Shown in pieces: positions 34,212-43,165 of a DNA stretch of 64,000 nt (position 1 is its first letter; every line of letters starts with the position of its first letter). The stretch is from JAAOZP01 sp964635675 (GTDB lineage Archaea; Thermoproteota; EX4484-205; JAAOZP01). A model generated the notes under the pieces. It saw only the letters and a program-made list of their open reading frames with translations, had not been told where the DNA came from and ran no database searches. The DNA is taken from contig CAZWPT010000004.1 in NCBI GenBank assembly GCA_964635675.1, forward strand, positions 1 through 64,000. The letters are read 5' to 3'. The translations under genes and the position numbers were made by a program.

Positions 34212-37200
34212 TCAAGCTACTGTGAAGCTGTAGCATCCGGATAGGACTCTATACACGACGCAACCCTTTTTCATACCGACTAGCTCCACTCCATCGGATT
34301 TTTCAGCCGGCTTCCCGTTTTCCCTCACCCTACCCGGCTCGGTTGCTGGAACATATACTAGTGCTGAAGTGTTAGCCGGGAGGATGAGCTGCAGGCGGAA
34401 AGCCTCGCCGGAGAACCACCATTCGACTGAAACCGTTCCACGAATCGACTCGTATCTCGCGTGAACATGCCCTAGTTCCCTCAACGGGTTGGGCTTGATA
34501 ATGATGCGTTTAAAGCCAGCGTCTTCAGCGTCTATTCCCGCGACGGTTGAGAAAAGCCATTCACCCACGCTTCCGAAAGCATAATGGTTGAAAGAGTTCA
34601 TCCCTGGTTCGTGAATCCCTTCTTCAGTCATACTGTTCCACCGTTCCCAAATGGTTGTAGCTCCAAGTTTAACCGGGTAGAGCCATGATGGATAGGTTTC
34701 CTGCAGGAGAAGCCTGTAAGCCACGTCAGTCCTGCCATACTTGGTTAGCGCCCGCATGAGGTGCAGCGTCCCTACGAATCCTGTGGTGAGATGCCATCCG
34801 CGGTTCTCAACATCCTTAACCAAGTGTTCTAACGCTGTTCTCTCCATCTCCTCGGGGAGCAGTTTCAAATCAAGTGCAAGGGCGTAACAAGTCTGCGTTT
34901 CTCCTTTTATCCGCCCCTCTGGTTGAACATACTCTTTAAGGAATGCTGAGCGAACATTTTCGAATAATTCTTCAAAGCGTTCCGCGTCACCAGTTTCCCC
35001 TATTTCCCGGGCCATTACAGCCATAAGCTTAACGACGTATGCGAAATAGGCTGTTGCAAGCACATCTCTCGGCGTTTCAGAGCCTGCTGGAACCCAGTCG
35101 CCATACCCTGTTTCCGGCCGGAGGAACCCTCTGCTGTTTTCCACAAGATAATTGATGTAGTGCCTCATCTTATCGTAGTAAAGCCGGATTACACGTGTAT
35201 CCCCGTATGTCCGCCAAAGCACGTGGGGTATGATGATTCCAGCGTCCCCCCAGCATGGTGTTCCAAACCCTGCTCCAGTCGCGGGTGCGACGTCAGGATA
35301 GGCTCCGTCTTCTCTCTGGCTATCGTTCAAGTCGATCAACCATTTAGTCATGAAAGCTGAGATATCGGCGAAGTAGGCTGCGGTTCTCGCAAATATCTGC
35401 GCATCCCCCGTCCAGCCCTGCCGCTCGTCGCGCTGAGGACAATCCGTCGGCACCTCGAAGTAGTTACCTCGCAGGCTCCAAAGAATGTTTTGCACAAGCC
35501 TGTTTAAAAGCTGGTTTGAACATTTAAAATCTCCGGTTATCGGAATGTCTGTATGAATAACGATGCCTATCACCGCGTCCATAGGCGGCCTACTTGGGTA
35601 ACCGGTGACTTCAACATACCTGAAGCCATGGTAGGTGAAACGTGGTTCAAAAACCTCCTCTCCACCACCCTTACAAATATAGACATCAGTAGCTCTTGCT
35701 CCTCTAAGGTTTGCAGTATGCAGGGTGCCGTCTGGGTTAAGGACCTCTGCGAAACGCAGCGTGATCCTCGCGCCTGGCTCCGCGTTTCTAACCCGTAGCC
35801 TAACGACGCCAACCATGTTCTGGCCGAAATCGAATATGAAGACACCGGGGCAAATCTCCCTCACTGACCTAGCCGGCAGCTCCATCTCCTTCCTAACAGG
35901 CTCCCCCGGATGAGCCGTTGGCCGTAAGCCCACCTCGTAAACTAAAACTTTCTCCCAACCATTGTCTTCGAACCACGGCTCGTCCCACCCTTGGATCTCG
36001 CGCCTAGCATCGTATGTTTCGCCCATATAGTTGTCTGCTTCAAGAATCGGCCCATATGCTGCTTTCCAAGTCTCATTGCTAACAACAAGCTGTCGTTCAC
36101 CATCAACATATTCTATCTCCAGCTGCAGCAGCAGGCGTGGTCCACTTCCAAACTTGTTCAGCCTACCCCATCCACCCTGATACCCTGAGTACCACTCGCT
36201 GTGCAGAATTGCTCCTATCGCGTTTCCTCCGGGGTTAAGAAGATCCGTAACCTCGTATGCACGGTAGTATGCGCGTCTCCGGAAGTCAGACCATCCTGGG
36301 ACGAAATAATCCTCAGTAATACGCTTACCGTTTATGCGGAGCTCACAACTTCCTAGGGCGCTAACATATAGGAGGGCTCGCCTAACTCGCTTCTTAACGA
36401 TGAAAGTTTTCCTCAATAGTGGTGGTGGCCGAACATACGGAGGCTTCGTTGCCAAAACACCCCACGGGGCAGTTCTGAAATCACCCAGCTCAAGCGCTTC
36501 CATCCAATCAGCGTCTTGAAAGCCAGGCTCTTCCCAGCCCTCCTCAACCTGTGCAGAAGCTTTCCAGTGCCGGTCGGTAATCAGAGTTAGCTGTTCACCA
36601 TCTTCGAACAGAATCATTATTTTTCCAAGAACACCTGCCTGACCACCAGTATTAGTGGCCTTTATAGCGAATATGTTCAACCCGGCGTGCAGCAGGCTTG
36701 TAACTTCAAATATCTTTGGACGCTGCCAGGCATAGGGTTTTCCATCACTCCTCCCCGCTTCGGTTCCATTTACAAAAAGCACGAACTGATCGTCGGCGGT
36801 TAGCAAAAAGATTCCCCTCTTTATTTTCCTGTCTGCCGGAAGTCTTATTGCGCGGCGGAAATAGCGGTCGGCGACAGGAGCCTCTTTAAGAGGCTCACCC
36901 TCCTTAAACCATATCCATCTGCAGCCTTTAAAATTCGGTTCCTCCCATTCAGCATATTCATCATACCCGATCCACTTCGCCTCCCAATCCTCCGGCTTAA
37001 GCAAGCCCATTGTCCAATATGCGGACTCGCTCCACTTGGAAGGTCTTCCATACTTATCCCAAACCCTTACCTTCCACCAGCACTCCATTCTGGATAAAAG
37101 TTTCTCCCCATCATACTCGATTTGATTAGTTTCGCTCGACTCTACTTTCCCACTATTCCATAAATCACCAATATCATTCTCTAAATTTAGCCTTGTGCTT

Positions 37201-37403
37201 GAAACTATAATCTGGTAAGCCGTCTGGAACTGTCCTCTTTCAGATGATTCGACAACCCAGCTTAACCTAGGCTTTAAAACATCGATCCCAAGTGGGTTTA
37301 CCCTATACTCACAACGCAACTTACTCGCTTTTAAACCCGCCGTTGCATCATACGTAGAATTGCGTAAAATAGTCGTTGATTGCAACGAACCATCCGAGAC
37401 CAT
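34212..37403 (-). CDS. GH78 alpha-L-rhamnosidase, intracellular
   Basis: The product has 1063 residues and no signal peptide. N-terminal beta-sandwich domains (LRCEYRVNPLGIDVLKPRLS; then WIGYDEYAEWEEPNFKGCRW) precede the GH78 N-domain (LLRKTFIVKKRVRRALLYVS, ELRINGKRI). The (alpha/alpha)6 barrel begins near residue 620. The general-acid Glu lies in QRDERQGWTGD (~655) and the second Glu in TTIWERW (~917). A C-terminal beta domain (GFKRIIIKPNPL) ends it. It releases L-rhamnose from rhamnogalacturonan- or glycoside-derived oligomers in the cytoplasm. It lies downstream of two epimerases, a dehydrogenase and an ACT-V4R protein in the same direction, probably one regulon. Confidence 0.95.
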   Translation of the reverse strand: MVSDGSLQSTTILRNSTYDATAGLKASKLRCEYRVNPLGIDVLKPRLSWVVESSERGQFQTAYQIIVSSTRLNLENDIGDLWNSGKVESSETNQIEYDGEKLLSRMECWWKVRVWDKYGRPSKWSESAYWTMGLLKPEDWEAKWIGYDEYAEWEEPNFKGCRWIWFKEGEPLKEAPVADRYFRRAIRLPADRKIKRGIFLLTADDQFVLFVNGTEAGRSDGKPYAWQRPKIFEVTSLLHAGLNIFAIKATNTGGQAGVLGKIMILFEDGEQLTLITDRHWKASAQVEEGWEEPGFQDADWMEALELGDFRTAPWGVLATKPPYVRPPPLLRKTFIVKKRVRRALLYVSALGSCELRINGKRITEDYFVPGWSDFRRRAYYRAYEVTDLLNPGGNAIGAILHSEWYSGYQGGWGRLNKFGSGPRLLLQLEIEYVDGERQLVVSNETWKAAYGPILEADNYMGETYDARREIQGWDEPWFEDNGWEKVLVYEVGLRPTAHPGEPVRKEMELPARSVREICPGVFIFDFGQNMVGVVRLRVRNAEPGARITLRFAEVLNPDGTLHTANLRGARATDVYICKGGGEEVFEPRFTYHGFRYVEVTGYPSRPPMDAVIGIVIHTDIPITGDFKCSNQLLNRLVQNILWSLRGNYFEVPTDCPQRDERQGWTGDAQIFARTAAYFADISAFMTKWLIDLNDSQREDGAYPDVAPATGAGFGTPCWGDAGIIIPHVLWRTYGDTRVIRLYYDKMRHYINYLVENSRGFLRPETGYGDWVPAGSETPRDVLATAYFAYVVKLMAVMAREIGETGDAERFEELFENVRSAFLKEYVQPEGRIKGETQTCYALALDLKLLPEEMERTALEHLVKDVENRGWHLTTGFVGTLHLMRALTKYGRTDVAYRLLLQETYPSWLYPVKLGATTIWERWNSMTEEGIHEPGMNSFNHYAFGSVGEWLFSTVAGIDAEDAGFKRIIIKPNPLRELGHVHARYESIRGTVSVEWWFSGEAFRLQLILPANTSALVYVPATEPGRVRENGKPAEKSDGVELVGMKKGCVVYRVLSGCYSFTVA

Positions 37404-37423
37404 TCCTATTTCTCTTTATGATT

Positions 37424-38260
37424 CTATGATTTAACCGTTTCTCTCTTTTTTTCCACGACGAATTCGCAATAAGGATCTCCCTTAGATATGCAGGTCACTT
37501 CTGTAACTTCTGCCTCCACTCCAAAGAGGGAGCTGAAGAAGCCTGCTAAAAAGCCTCTTAAGAAATGGCTCTGCGGTGCATTACTACCTTTATACATGAG
37601 GCACTCCCAATTCTCAAAAATCCTCATCCTTGCTTTCTTCATTTTTTCATCCAATTCGACGGCTTCTATGAGAGCCCATCCAAGCATCAAGGCTCTTATC
37701 TTAAGAAATTCTAAAGCCCTTATTCCTGTTACTCCATATTTTTCTCTACATGATTCTAAAATATTTTTACCGATCTCCCTCCCCTGGTACCACAGCATTG
37801 TTTGAACAACCGGGGCGTCAAAGGTTTTTCTAACACCTACTATAAAGCTCTCTAAAACGTTCATAGGGAAAATTACTGCTCGCATATCTCCCATGGTGAG
37901 GGGGAAGTGGTAAACATCTGCATCGAAGCCTTCTAAATGTTCAAATATCCTTATTCCTCTTACAACATCGATTTTCTCCCTTGATATTTCTTCTGTAAGA
38001 AGCTTCTCAAGCTCTTCTCGCCCCATTTTAACCGGAGCCTCTAAAAACATCGAAATCTCGATTTCTTCTTTGCGAGAGATGGTTTCACTGATTATTCCGA
38101 TCAGATTTAAATTGTGTTTTTTAAGTATTGAAAGGAAGGAGGCCAGTGCACCGCTCTTATTGGCTATGTTAAGAGTGATGAAGTAGGTTTTCTGATCCAG
38201 GTCCATTACGATTCTGGAGAGGTCTAGGGGACGCCGTACTTCAACTGATTGAGTCCACAT
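37424..38260 (-). CDS. ACT domain fused to V4R domain, putative sensor/regulator
   Basis: The product has 278 residues. An ACT-like domain lies at ~25-110 (YFITLNIANKSGALASFLSIL, KHNLNLIGIISE). A V4R (4-vinyl reductase) domain covers ~115-265. It ends with EVTCISKGDPYCEFVV, the Cys-Lys-Gly-Asp-x-x-Cys segment typical of V4R. V4R domains bind small hydrophobic or aromatic ligands and ACT domains bind amino acids. No DNA-binding domain or kinase is attached, so it may act on a partner protein. It is placed between the Gfo/Idh dehydrogenase and the rhamnosidase genes. Confidence 0.75.
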   Translation of the reverse strand: MWTQSVEVRRPLDLSRIVMDLDQKTYFITLNIANKSGALASFLSILKKHNLNLIGIISETISRKEEIEISMFLEAPVKMGREELEKLLTEEISREKIDVVRGIRIFEHLEGFDADVYHFPLTMGDMRAVIFPMNVLESFIVGVRKTFDAPVVQTMLWYQGREIGKNILESCREKYGVTGIRALEFLKIRALMLGWALIEAVELDEKMKKARMRIFENWECLMYKGSNAPQSHFLRGFLAGFFSSLFGVEAEVTEVTCISKGDPYCEFVVEKKRETVKS

Positions 38261-38311
38261 TTCTATTTGGAGGGGAAAATGGATCTAGGCTTCTATTTAT
38301 TTTTTTGATGT

Positions 38312-39370
38312 TTAGCCAATCATCGCATTCCCACACTGTTCGCAGCATTTTTCACGGCACTTTTCTATTATATACATAACTTTACGAACACTTTCAGGGG
38401 TAACAGGTAGGGATGCTCCTTCACGTAGCGTTTTATAAAGTTCCTCGTAAAACAGTATTTCTCCAGGCCCAGCATTCTTGTCTAGAACCCATTCCTCTTC
38501 TTTCCAAGGTATTTCCTCCCAATTGTAGCTACGGTCCGGAGTGGGTCTGGTTTCAACCTGCCTTGGAGTAAGGTCCTTAGGGTCAAAATACTTCCATCTC
38601 ATTGAATTCCCGTTTCCAACGAGGCCTCCCTGGGTCCCCATTATCAGCCAATAGTTCTGAGGATAAGCACATGCACGGGTAACCTCTATGTCGACAAGCG
38701 TGGAACCTAGCTCTCTAAGGATTATCTTAACATGGTCCTCCGCATCGCCAAGCGTTAGGGTTCTCTGGAGGTCACAAAACTTTAATTCAACCTGTTCGCC
38801 CACTAGTTGAACAGCCTGGTCTATTAAATGAGAAGCATTATTGTTAAGCTCCCCTCCTCCAAACTTTCTCAAAGTCTGCCAGTCCCAACGCCTACCAAAT
38901 GAGTGAAGGAGTATTTTCACAAGGACTATGCGACCCAGCTTTCCTGATCTAACTATCTCCTTAACCTTTAAGAAGTCCGGGCTGTACCTCTTGTTTTGGA
39001 AAACAGTTAGGATCCTTCCAGACTCTTTTGCAGTCCTTATCATCTCGTCTGCTTCAGCTAGGCTTGTGGCCATCGGCTTCTCGCATACGACGTTTTTCCC
39101 GGATTTCAGCGCTTCTATAGTTTGAGGAGCATGAAGGTGGCTCGGCGTAGCTACAACTACTAGTTCAACCTCTTCATCTCTTATGAGCGAGTTGAAATCG
39201 GAGTATGCTCTGCAACTGAACCTGTTCACAGCCTCTTTCCTTCTCTCCTCAAGAGGGTCGAAGACTGCAACCACGTTGTACATGCTGGAGCATTTCTCAA
39301 GGGCGTTGGCATGAATATCCCACCCGCTTCTCCCGAGTCCAGAGATCCCGACGTTCACCCGGCTGCTCAT
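38312..39370 (-). CDS. Gfo/Idh/MocA-family NAD(P)-dependent oxidoreductase
   Basis: The product has 352 residues. The Rossmann motif GISGLGRSGWDIH is at the N-terminus. VVATPSHLHAPQ and the catalytic CEKPMATSLAEAD (Lys ~96) follow. GGGELNNNASHLIDQ holds the second active-site motif with His. Family members oxidise hydroxyls of sugars, inositols or sugar acids. GGAGGGAT lies 9 bases before the ATG. The upstream isomerase-like gene ends 22 bases away, so the two are probably co-transcribed. The substrate is unknown and could be a rhamnose-derived sugar. Confidence 0.9.
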   Translation of the reverse strand: MSSRVNVGISGLGRSGWDIHANALEKCSSMYNVVAVFDPLEERRKEAVNRFSCRAYSDFNSLIRDEEVELVVVATPSHLHAPQTIEALKSGKNVVCEKPMATSLAEADEMIRTAKESGRILTVFQNKRYSPDFLKVKEIVRSGKLGRIVLVKILLHSFGRRWDWQTLRKFGGGELNNNASHLIDQAVQLVGEQVELKFCDLQRTLTLGDAEDHVKIILRELGSTLVDIEVTRACAYPQNYWLIMGTQGGLVGNGNSMRWKYFDPKDLTPRQVETRPTPDRSYNWEEIPWKEEEWVLDKNAGPGEILFYEELYKTLREGASLPVTPESVRKVMYIIEKCREKCCEQCGNAMIG

Positions 39371-39392
39371 TTAAGAATCCCTCCGCAACGGC

Positions 39393-40151
39393 TCAGAACA
39401 GCCTTAAAAGATATCTTGCAAACTCGCGGACTCCTGTTTTAGGATCCTCCTTCTCCTCGTACTCGATCGAGATAAACCCATTATAACCCTTATCCTCCAG
39501 AATCCTCTTAACCTTCTCATAGTCCACTCTAATGTTTTCAGAGACGCTTACCTTGCCATGAATATGTACAGCGTACAGGACTGTCTTCGCAATGTCTTCG
39601 TACGTAGATTCCCTATAGTTGCCAAGGTCTAGGTTAACCCTTAGCCATGGAGAATCAACATCCTCAATTATTCTTATCACGCTGTCCGCCCTCGCCGTTA
39701 TGCCTCCGTGATTCTCCAAGGCTATTACAACACCGTTTTCCTCAGCGTATTTTACACATCTCCTCAAAGCTCCTATCGTCCACAGTATTGCCTGTTCCTC
39801 AGAATACCCCTCTGGCACGTAGCCGCCGAAAACCCTTAGAGCGGGAGCACCCAGCTCACGGGCAATACCCACTCCTTCCTCCACAGCCTTTATCATTCGC
39901 TCCCTTTCCATAGGATCCGGGTTACAGAAGTTCGTCGAGATTCCGGCACAGGAGATTGGTAGTCCCCGTGAAAGTGCAATCCTTTTTAAATTCCTGAAGT
40001 ATTGCGGTTCCCTTGAGGGAAGCCAGTAGAGGGTCATCTCCACCCCATCCAGCCCAATGTTATGAGCCTCCTCAATGAAATCCTCATAGCTCATTTTCCC
40101 GTCCTTAAGATAATCCCTGTAAGAGTAGGCTGCACAACCGATCTTTATCAT
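39393..40151 (-). CDS. Sugar phosphate isomerase/epimerase (xylose isomerase-like TIM barrel)
   Basis: The product has 252 residues of the AP_endonuc_2/xylose-isomerase-like barrel. AHNIGLDGVEMTLYWLP, ENHGGITARADS (metal-binding Glu and His), LRVNLDLGNY and VHIHGKVSV (His) carry the metal ligands. A GAGGAG site sits 2-3 bases before the ATG. It would interconvert keto and aldo sugars or epimerise them alongside the Gfo/Idh enzyme encoded directly downstream. Confidence 0.85.
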   Translation of the reverse strand: MIKIGCAAYSYRDYLKDGKMSYEDFIEEAHNIGLDGVEMTLYWLPSREPQYFRNLKRIALSRGLPISCAGISTNFCNPDPMERERMIKAVEEGVGIARELGAPALRVFGGYVPEGYSEEQAILWTIGALRRCVKYAEENGVVIALENHGGITARADSVIRIIEDVDSPWLRVNLDLGNYRESTYEDIAKTVLYAVHIHGKVSVSENIRVDYEKVKRILEDKGYNGFISIEYEEKEDPKTGVREFARYLLRLF

Positions 40152-40238
40152 TTCTCCTCGTGAACCTGAAAAAGACTATTTATGTTTTTCAAAGACTATA
40201 ATCCTTCCCTGTTAAATGCCGAGTGTCAGCCTGTTATG

Positions 40239-40988
40239 TTAATACCCGATTTTTCTCAGATAATTCCTGCTCTCCAGCATGCTTTTAAACGGGCTTCCTG
40301 GAGTCCAATCCTGTTCAACGACAACCCACTTCACGTTAAGCTGTGCCGTGAAGCTAAGTATGGCTGGAAACTCTATCGAACCCTTTCCAAGCTCTGAGAA
40401 CCTCTTGTTCTTCATATCTTCCTCAGAACCATCTTTAAGATGCAGGTAAACAATCCTCTCCCTATTTGTCTTAATGAACTGAAGCGGGTCTACTCCTCCG
40501 AATTTAACCCAGTAAGTGTCAACGCATAGTCCGACTAACTCCGGCTCAGTGTTCTGAATAATTATTTCTATTCCCCTCTGATTGTCAGCTATTTCGTGCC
40601 CGTGATTATGGTAGCAGGTTTTAATCCCGTGCTCCCTGGAGATTTGCCCAGCCTTGTTTAAAAACTCTGCACACTTAAAATAATCTTCATCTAAGCCTTT
40701 TCCACCGGGGCCGCTAAAAGTCAAATATTCTCCTTCAAGCGTTTCTAAAAGCCTCGCCGCCTGTTCAACCTGCTCCATGTTTCCCACACCCATGTGCAAC
40801 GCGACAAGCCTTAAACCGTTTTCCAGCAGAAGCCTTCTTTTCCACATGGTGTCTGTAGAAAATATTTCGGGAGAGGCTTCTATACCCTCGTACCCGGCTT
40901 CCCTCGCCTCGTCCAGAACTTCTTTAAGGTTTTCCCGCGGTTTTGCTCCCCAGATGATTAGTTGAGCACCAACCTTCAAGCTGCCCAT
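40239..40988 (-). CDS. Sugar phosphate isomerase/epimerase, second paralogue
   Basis: The product has about 249 residues from MGSLKVGAQLIIWGAKP. AREAGYEGIEASPEIF, TCYHNHGHEI (His/Glu ligands), LVGLCVDTYWVKFGG and VYLHLKDGSE follow the xylose-isomerase-like barrel of IolE/IolI-type proteins. The frame is open for another 24 codons upstream, but GATTTATATCG about 27 bases before this ATG supports a leaderless start here. It heads the minus-strand gene series running to the rhamnosidase. Confidence 0.85.
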   Translation of the reverse strand: MGSLKVGAQLIIWGAKPRENLKEVLDEAREAGYEGIEASPEIFSTDTMWKRRLLLENGLRLVALHMGVGNMEQVEQAARLLETLEGEYLTFSGPGGKGLDEDYFKCAEFLNKAGQISREHGIKTCYHNHGHEIADNQRGIEIIIQNTEPELVGLCVDTYWVKFGGVDPLQFIKTNRERIVYLHLKDGSEEDMKNKRFSELGKGSIEFPAILSFTAQLNVKWVVVEQDWTPGSPFKSMLESRNYLRKIGY

Positions 40989-41077
40989 GCTTTTTCGCCT
41001 AAGCTTAAACGATATAAATCTTTCCAAGGTTTTCATGAGAAAGCTTAAATAGTTTTTCAAAAGGCTTCCCGTCGACT
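40989..41077. promoter_or_regulatory. Divergent promoter region between epimerase and UroD-like genes
   Basis: Minus-strand GATTTATATCG (~41010-41020) serves the epimerase with ~27-base spacing. Plus-strand CTTAAATAG (41044-41052) lies about 30 bases before the TTG start of the UroD-like gene. Both look leaderless. Confidence 0.4.
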
Positions 41078-42211
41078 TTGTGCATTGATGTGGAAAAATG
41101 GATTAAGAAGGTGAGTTCACAATTAGATCTTAAGAAGATCGATGAGGCGAGAAGCAGGATTGCCGCTGCATGGAATTTTAAACAAGTGGAAACACCTCCT
41201 TTAATCATTAACTGTCCCCCTCCGGATCCTTGGCCCTCCTTCAAATATTATGAAACATTTCACGATGTGGATAAGATGCTTTTGTCTCAACTAGCCTCAG
41301 TATATTCTCACGCCCTCCTTCAGGATGACGGCATGCCATGCGTAAGGGCTAATTACGGCGTAGGAATTATTCCGAACGGGTTTGGAAGCGAGGTGATCGT
41401 ACAGTATGATTCTGACCAGATGCCGTGGGTTAAGGAGCCGGTTTTAAAGAAGGATCCTCCAGACTTGGGAGAGTTGAAGGATCCCTCGTCTCGTCAAAGC
41501 TTGATGACGCGCGTTATTGAAACCGAAGAGTATTTTGTTAAACTGCTTGACGGAACCGGGGTGAGAGTATATCTATGCGACACCCAGGGGCCTTTAGATG
41601 TCGCCTATCTCCTCAGGGGGCCAAAGCTTCTAAGCGATTTCCATCGTCACCCGGACTTTGCAAAGGAGCTCCTTGAAAGGGTTGCTGAAGTATACGTGGA
41701 TTTCTCGGTTGAGCAGAAGAAAATAGTGGGGGAACCTCTTGACCAGGGTTTCCATGGGACGCCTAACGTGTGGATGGATAAAGGCGGTGTCAGACTATGC
41801 GAAGACGTGGCTGTTATGATGAACCCGGCTCAATACAGAAAGTTCTGTATCCCGGTTAACGAGTTTTCACTGAGACCGTTTAATGGAGGCATGGGTCACT
41901 TTTGCTGCAGCGAGGCTTCAGACGGCAGACAGGTTCTTGAACCAATCTTGTCAAGCGGAGCCTTTAAAGCATTCTTCTTCGGAAGCCCAACCAAGTTCTA
42001 CAGCTTAAGAGAAACCGTCGAATTGTTTCAAAGTAGGCGCGTGTGCCTAGTGTGGACTGACGGTCCCCAGGAGGGTGAGAAACCCGAGTCCTGGGTTAAA
42101 CGGGTGTCGAATTCCCTTGAAGATAAAACGGGCATCATATTCTCTATAAGCGTGGAAAGCTTTAACACTGCACGCGAAATTCTTAACGAATGGAAAAGAG
42201 TATTCAGATAG
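41078..42211 (+). CDS. UroD/MtaA-like protein, second type
   Basis: The product has 377 residues and starts at TTG (a GTG 12 bases on is possible). It belongs to the UroD-like superfamily by the C-terminal layout: VWMDKGGVRLCEDVAVMMNPAQYRKF, GMGHFCCSEASDG, then FFFGSPTKFYSLRETVELF. HFCCS could supply His and Cys metal ligands as in MtaA-type methylcobamide methyltransferases, unlike the other UroD-like protein here. No corrinoid protein or methyltransferase activator was seen in the window. Function unknown. Confidence 0.7.
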   Translation: MCIDVEKWIKKVSSQLDLKKIDEARSRIAAAWNFKQVETPPLIINCPPPDPWPSFKYYETFHDVDKMLLSQLASVYSHALLQDDGMPCVRANYGVGIIPNGFGSEVIVQYDSDQMPWVKEPVLKKDPPDLGELKDPSSRQSLMTRVIETEEYFVKLLDGTGVRVYLCDTQGPLDVAYLLRGPKLLSDFHRHPDFAKELLERVAEVYVDFSVEQKKIVGEPLDQGFHGTPNVWMDKGGVRLCEDVAVMMNPAQYRKFCIPVNEFSLRPFNGGMGHFCCSEASDGRQVLEPILSSGAFKAFFFGSPTKFYSLRETVELFQSRRVCLVWTDGPQEGEKPESWVKRVSNSLEDKTGIIFSISVESFNTAREILNEWKRVFR

Positions 42212-42256
42212 TTAAATCGTTGGAAAACAGAGTTTAACATTTTGCCGCCAGTCTTC

Positions 42257-42592
42257 TCAAGTGTTTTCCTCTAAACCGGTTTGTTGAGGAGCTGGCCCTA
42301 TGCGTATCGGCCTGCCTTCGCTGAGGGCTTGAGCAGTCTTTCTCCTAGCGCTCTGTAAAAGCCTCCATACGGTCCCTCTTGAGACCCCCATCCTCTCCCC
42401 TGCTTCCTCCTGCGAAAGCCCCTCTAGGTCAACGAGCCTCAGAGCCTCAAGTTCATCAGGCTCAAGGTAAACAGGATCCGGTTTTCCATGTGTTCCAACG
42501 GGGTCAAGCCCGGTAATCGGTGGAATAGCCCCCAGCCATACTGGTTTAGGCATTCTTCCTCTTCGGCCATGCCTATGTCTCCTCCCATACAT
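42257..42592 (-). CDS. DUF134 helix-turn-helix protein (UPF0251)
   Basis: The product has 111 residues. The family signature is a Pro-rich start (MPKPVWLGAIPP), then YLEPDELEALRLVDLEGLSQEEAGERMGVSRGTVWRLL, a sigma-70 region-4-like helix-turn-helix. Members are probable DNA-binding regulators found next to NifX/NifB-type iron-molybdenum-cluster-binding proteins and DUF5320 genes, as here. It is divergent from the DUF5320 gene and may control that cluster. Confidence 0.9.
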   Translation of the reverse strand: MYGRRHRHGRRGRMPKPVWLGAIPPITGLDPVGTHGKPDPVYLEPDELEALRLVDLEGLSQEEAGERMGVSRGTVWRLLQSARRKTAQALSEGRPIRIGPAPQQTGLEENT

Positions 42593-42692
42593 TGCTCATT
42601 AGCTTCCGAGCCGCAATATTTATATATTTGTGCACAGTCTCGTTATTCATGGAAAATGTGCATAATCACAAAAAGGGAGGTGAGTTTGAAAA

Positions 42693-42962
42693 ATGAGGTA
42701 TAGGCACAGGAATCTTTTCTACTTAACCGGTCTCCCCGGGTGCGTCAGGCTCGGCTTCTACCCAAGATGGTTTGGGGCAGCTCCTGGAGGCATTCCGCCT
42801 GCACCTGCTCCACCTAGAATACCCTTCCCGCCGGCTTATACCAGGGAGCAGGAGCGAATGATTCTTGAGCAGCAGATTAAGATCTTGGAGTCTCAGCTGG
42901 AAGCCGTTAGAAAACGGCTTGAAGAATTAAGCGGTGAAGGAAGTCAGCGAGTAGGGGAGTGA
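42693..42962 (+). CDS. DUF5320-like small protein
   Basis: The product has 89 residues. An aromatic, Gly/Pro-rich N-terminal half (NLFYLTGLPGCVRLGFYPRW) is followed by a coiled coil (~50-85, ILEQQIKILESQLEAVRKRL). GGGAGGTGAG about 9 bases before the ATG is one of the strongest ribosome sites in the window. Proteins of this type accompany DUF134 and NifX-like genes in many archaea and anaerobes; their role is unknown. Confidence 0.8.
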   Translation: MRYRHRNLFYLTGLPGCVRLGFYPRWFGAAPGGIPPAPAPPRIPFPPAYTREQERMILEQQIKILESQLEAVRKRLEELSGEGSQRVGE

Positions 42963-42967
42963 TAATA

Positions 42968-43072
42968 TGCCAAGCGGGTTCTGCTGGTTCTGGTGGCTGG
43001 CACCGTCCTACTGGCATCCTTATTCTCAGTGCTTCTGAAGGCTATACCCATGGTTTCCACGGGCGCGCTAGG
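42968..43072 (+). pseudogene. Trp-rich small ORF interrupted by in-frame UGA
   Basis: The ATG follows GGAGTGAT at ~5 bases. It encodes 23 residues, MPSGFCWFWWLAPSYWHPY then SQCF, and stops at TGA (43037-43039). The same frame continues RLYPWFPRAR to a TAG. Aromatic composition continues on both sides of the TGA, in keeping with the Trp/Tyr/Pro-rich small proteins that sit beside DUF5320 genes. It may be a 23-residue peptide or a gene recently cut by a nonsense change. Confidence 0.45.
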
Positions 43073-43165
43073 AGAATCGGTGAAAACCCTAGGGAATGGT
43101 CGATTAACAGTAAGACGTATATAGACATCATGTATAGTGCAGGTATCTAAGCATGGTGATTCGGA

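Noticed and set aside
42959..43150. 63-residue frame after the DUF5320 gene
   Set aside because: Composition is unlike a protein and it is out of frame with the Trp-rich ORF that has the ribosome site.
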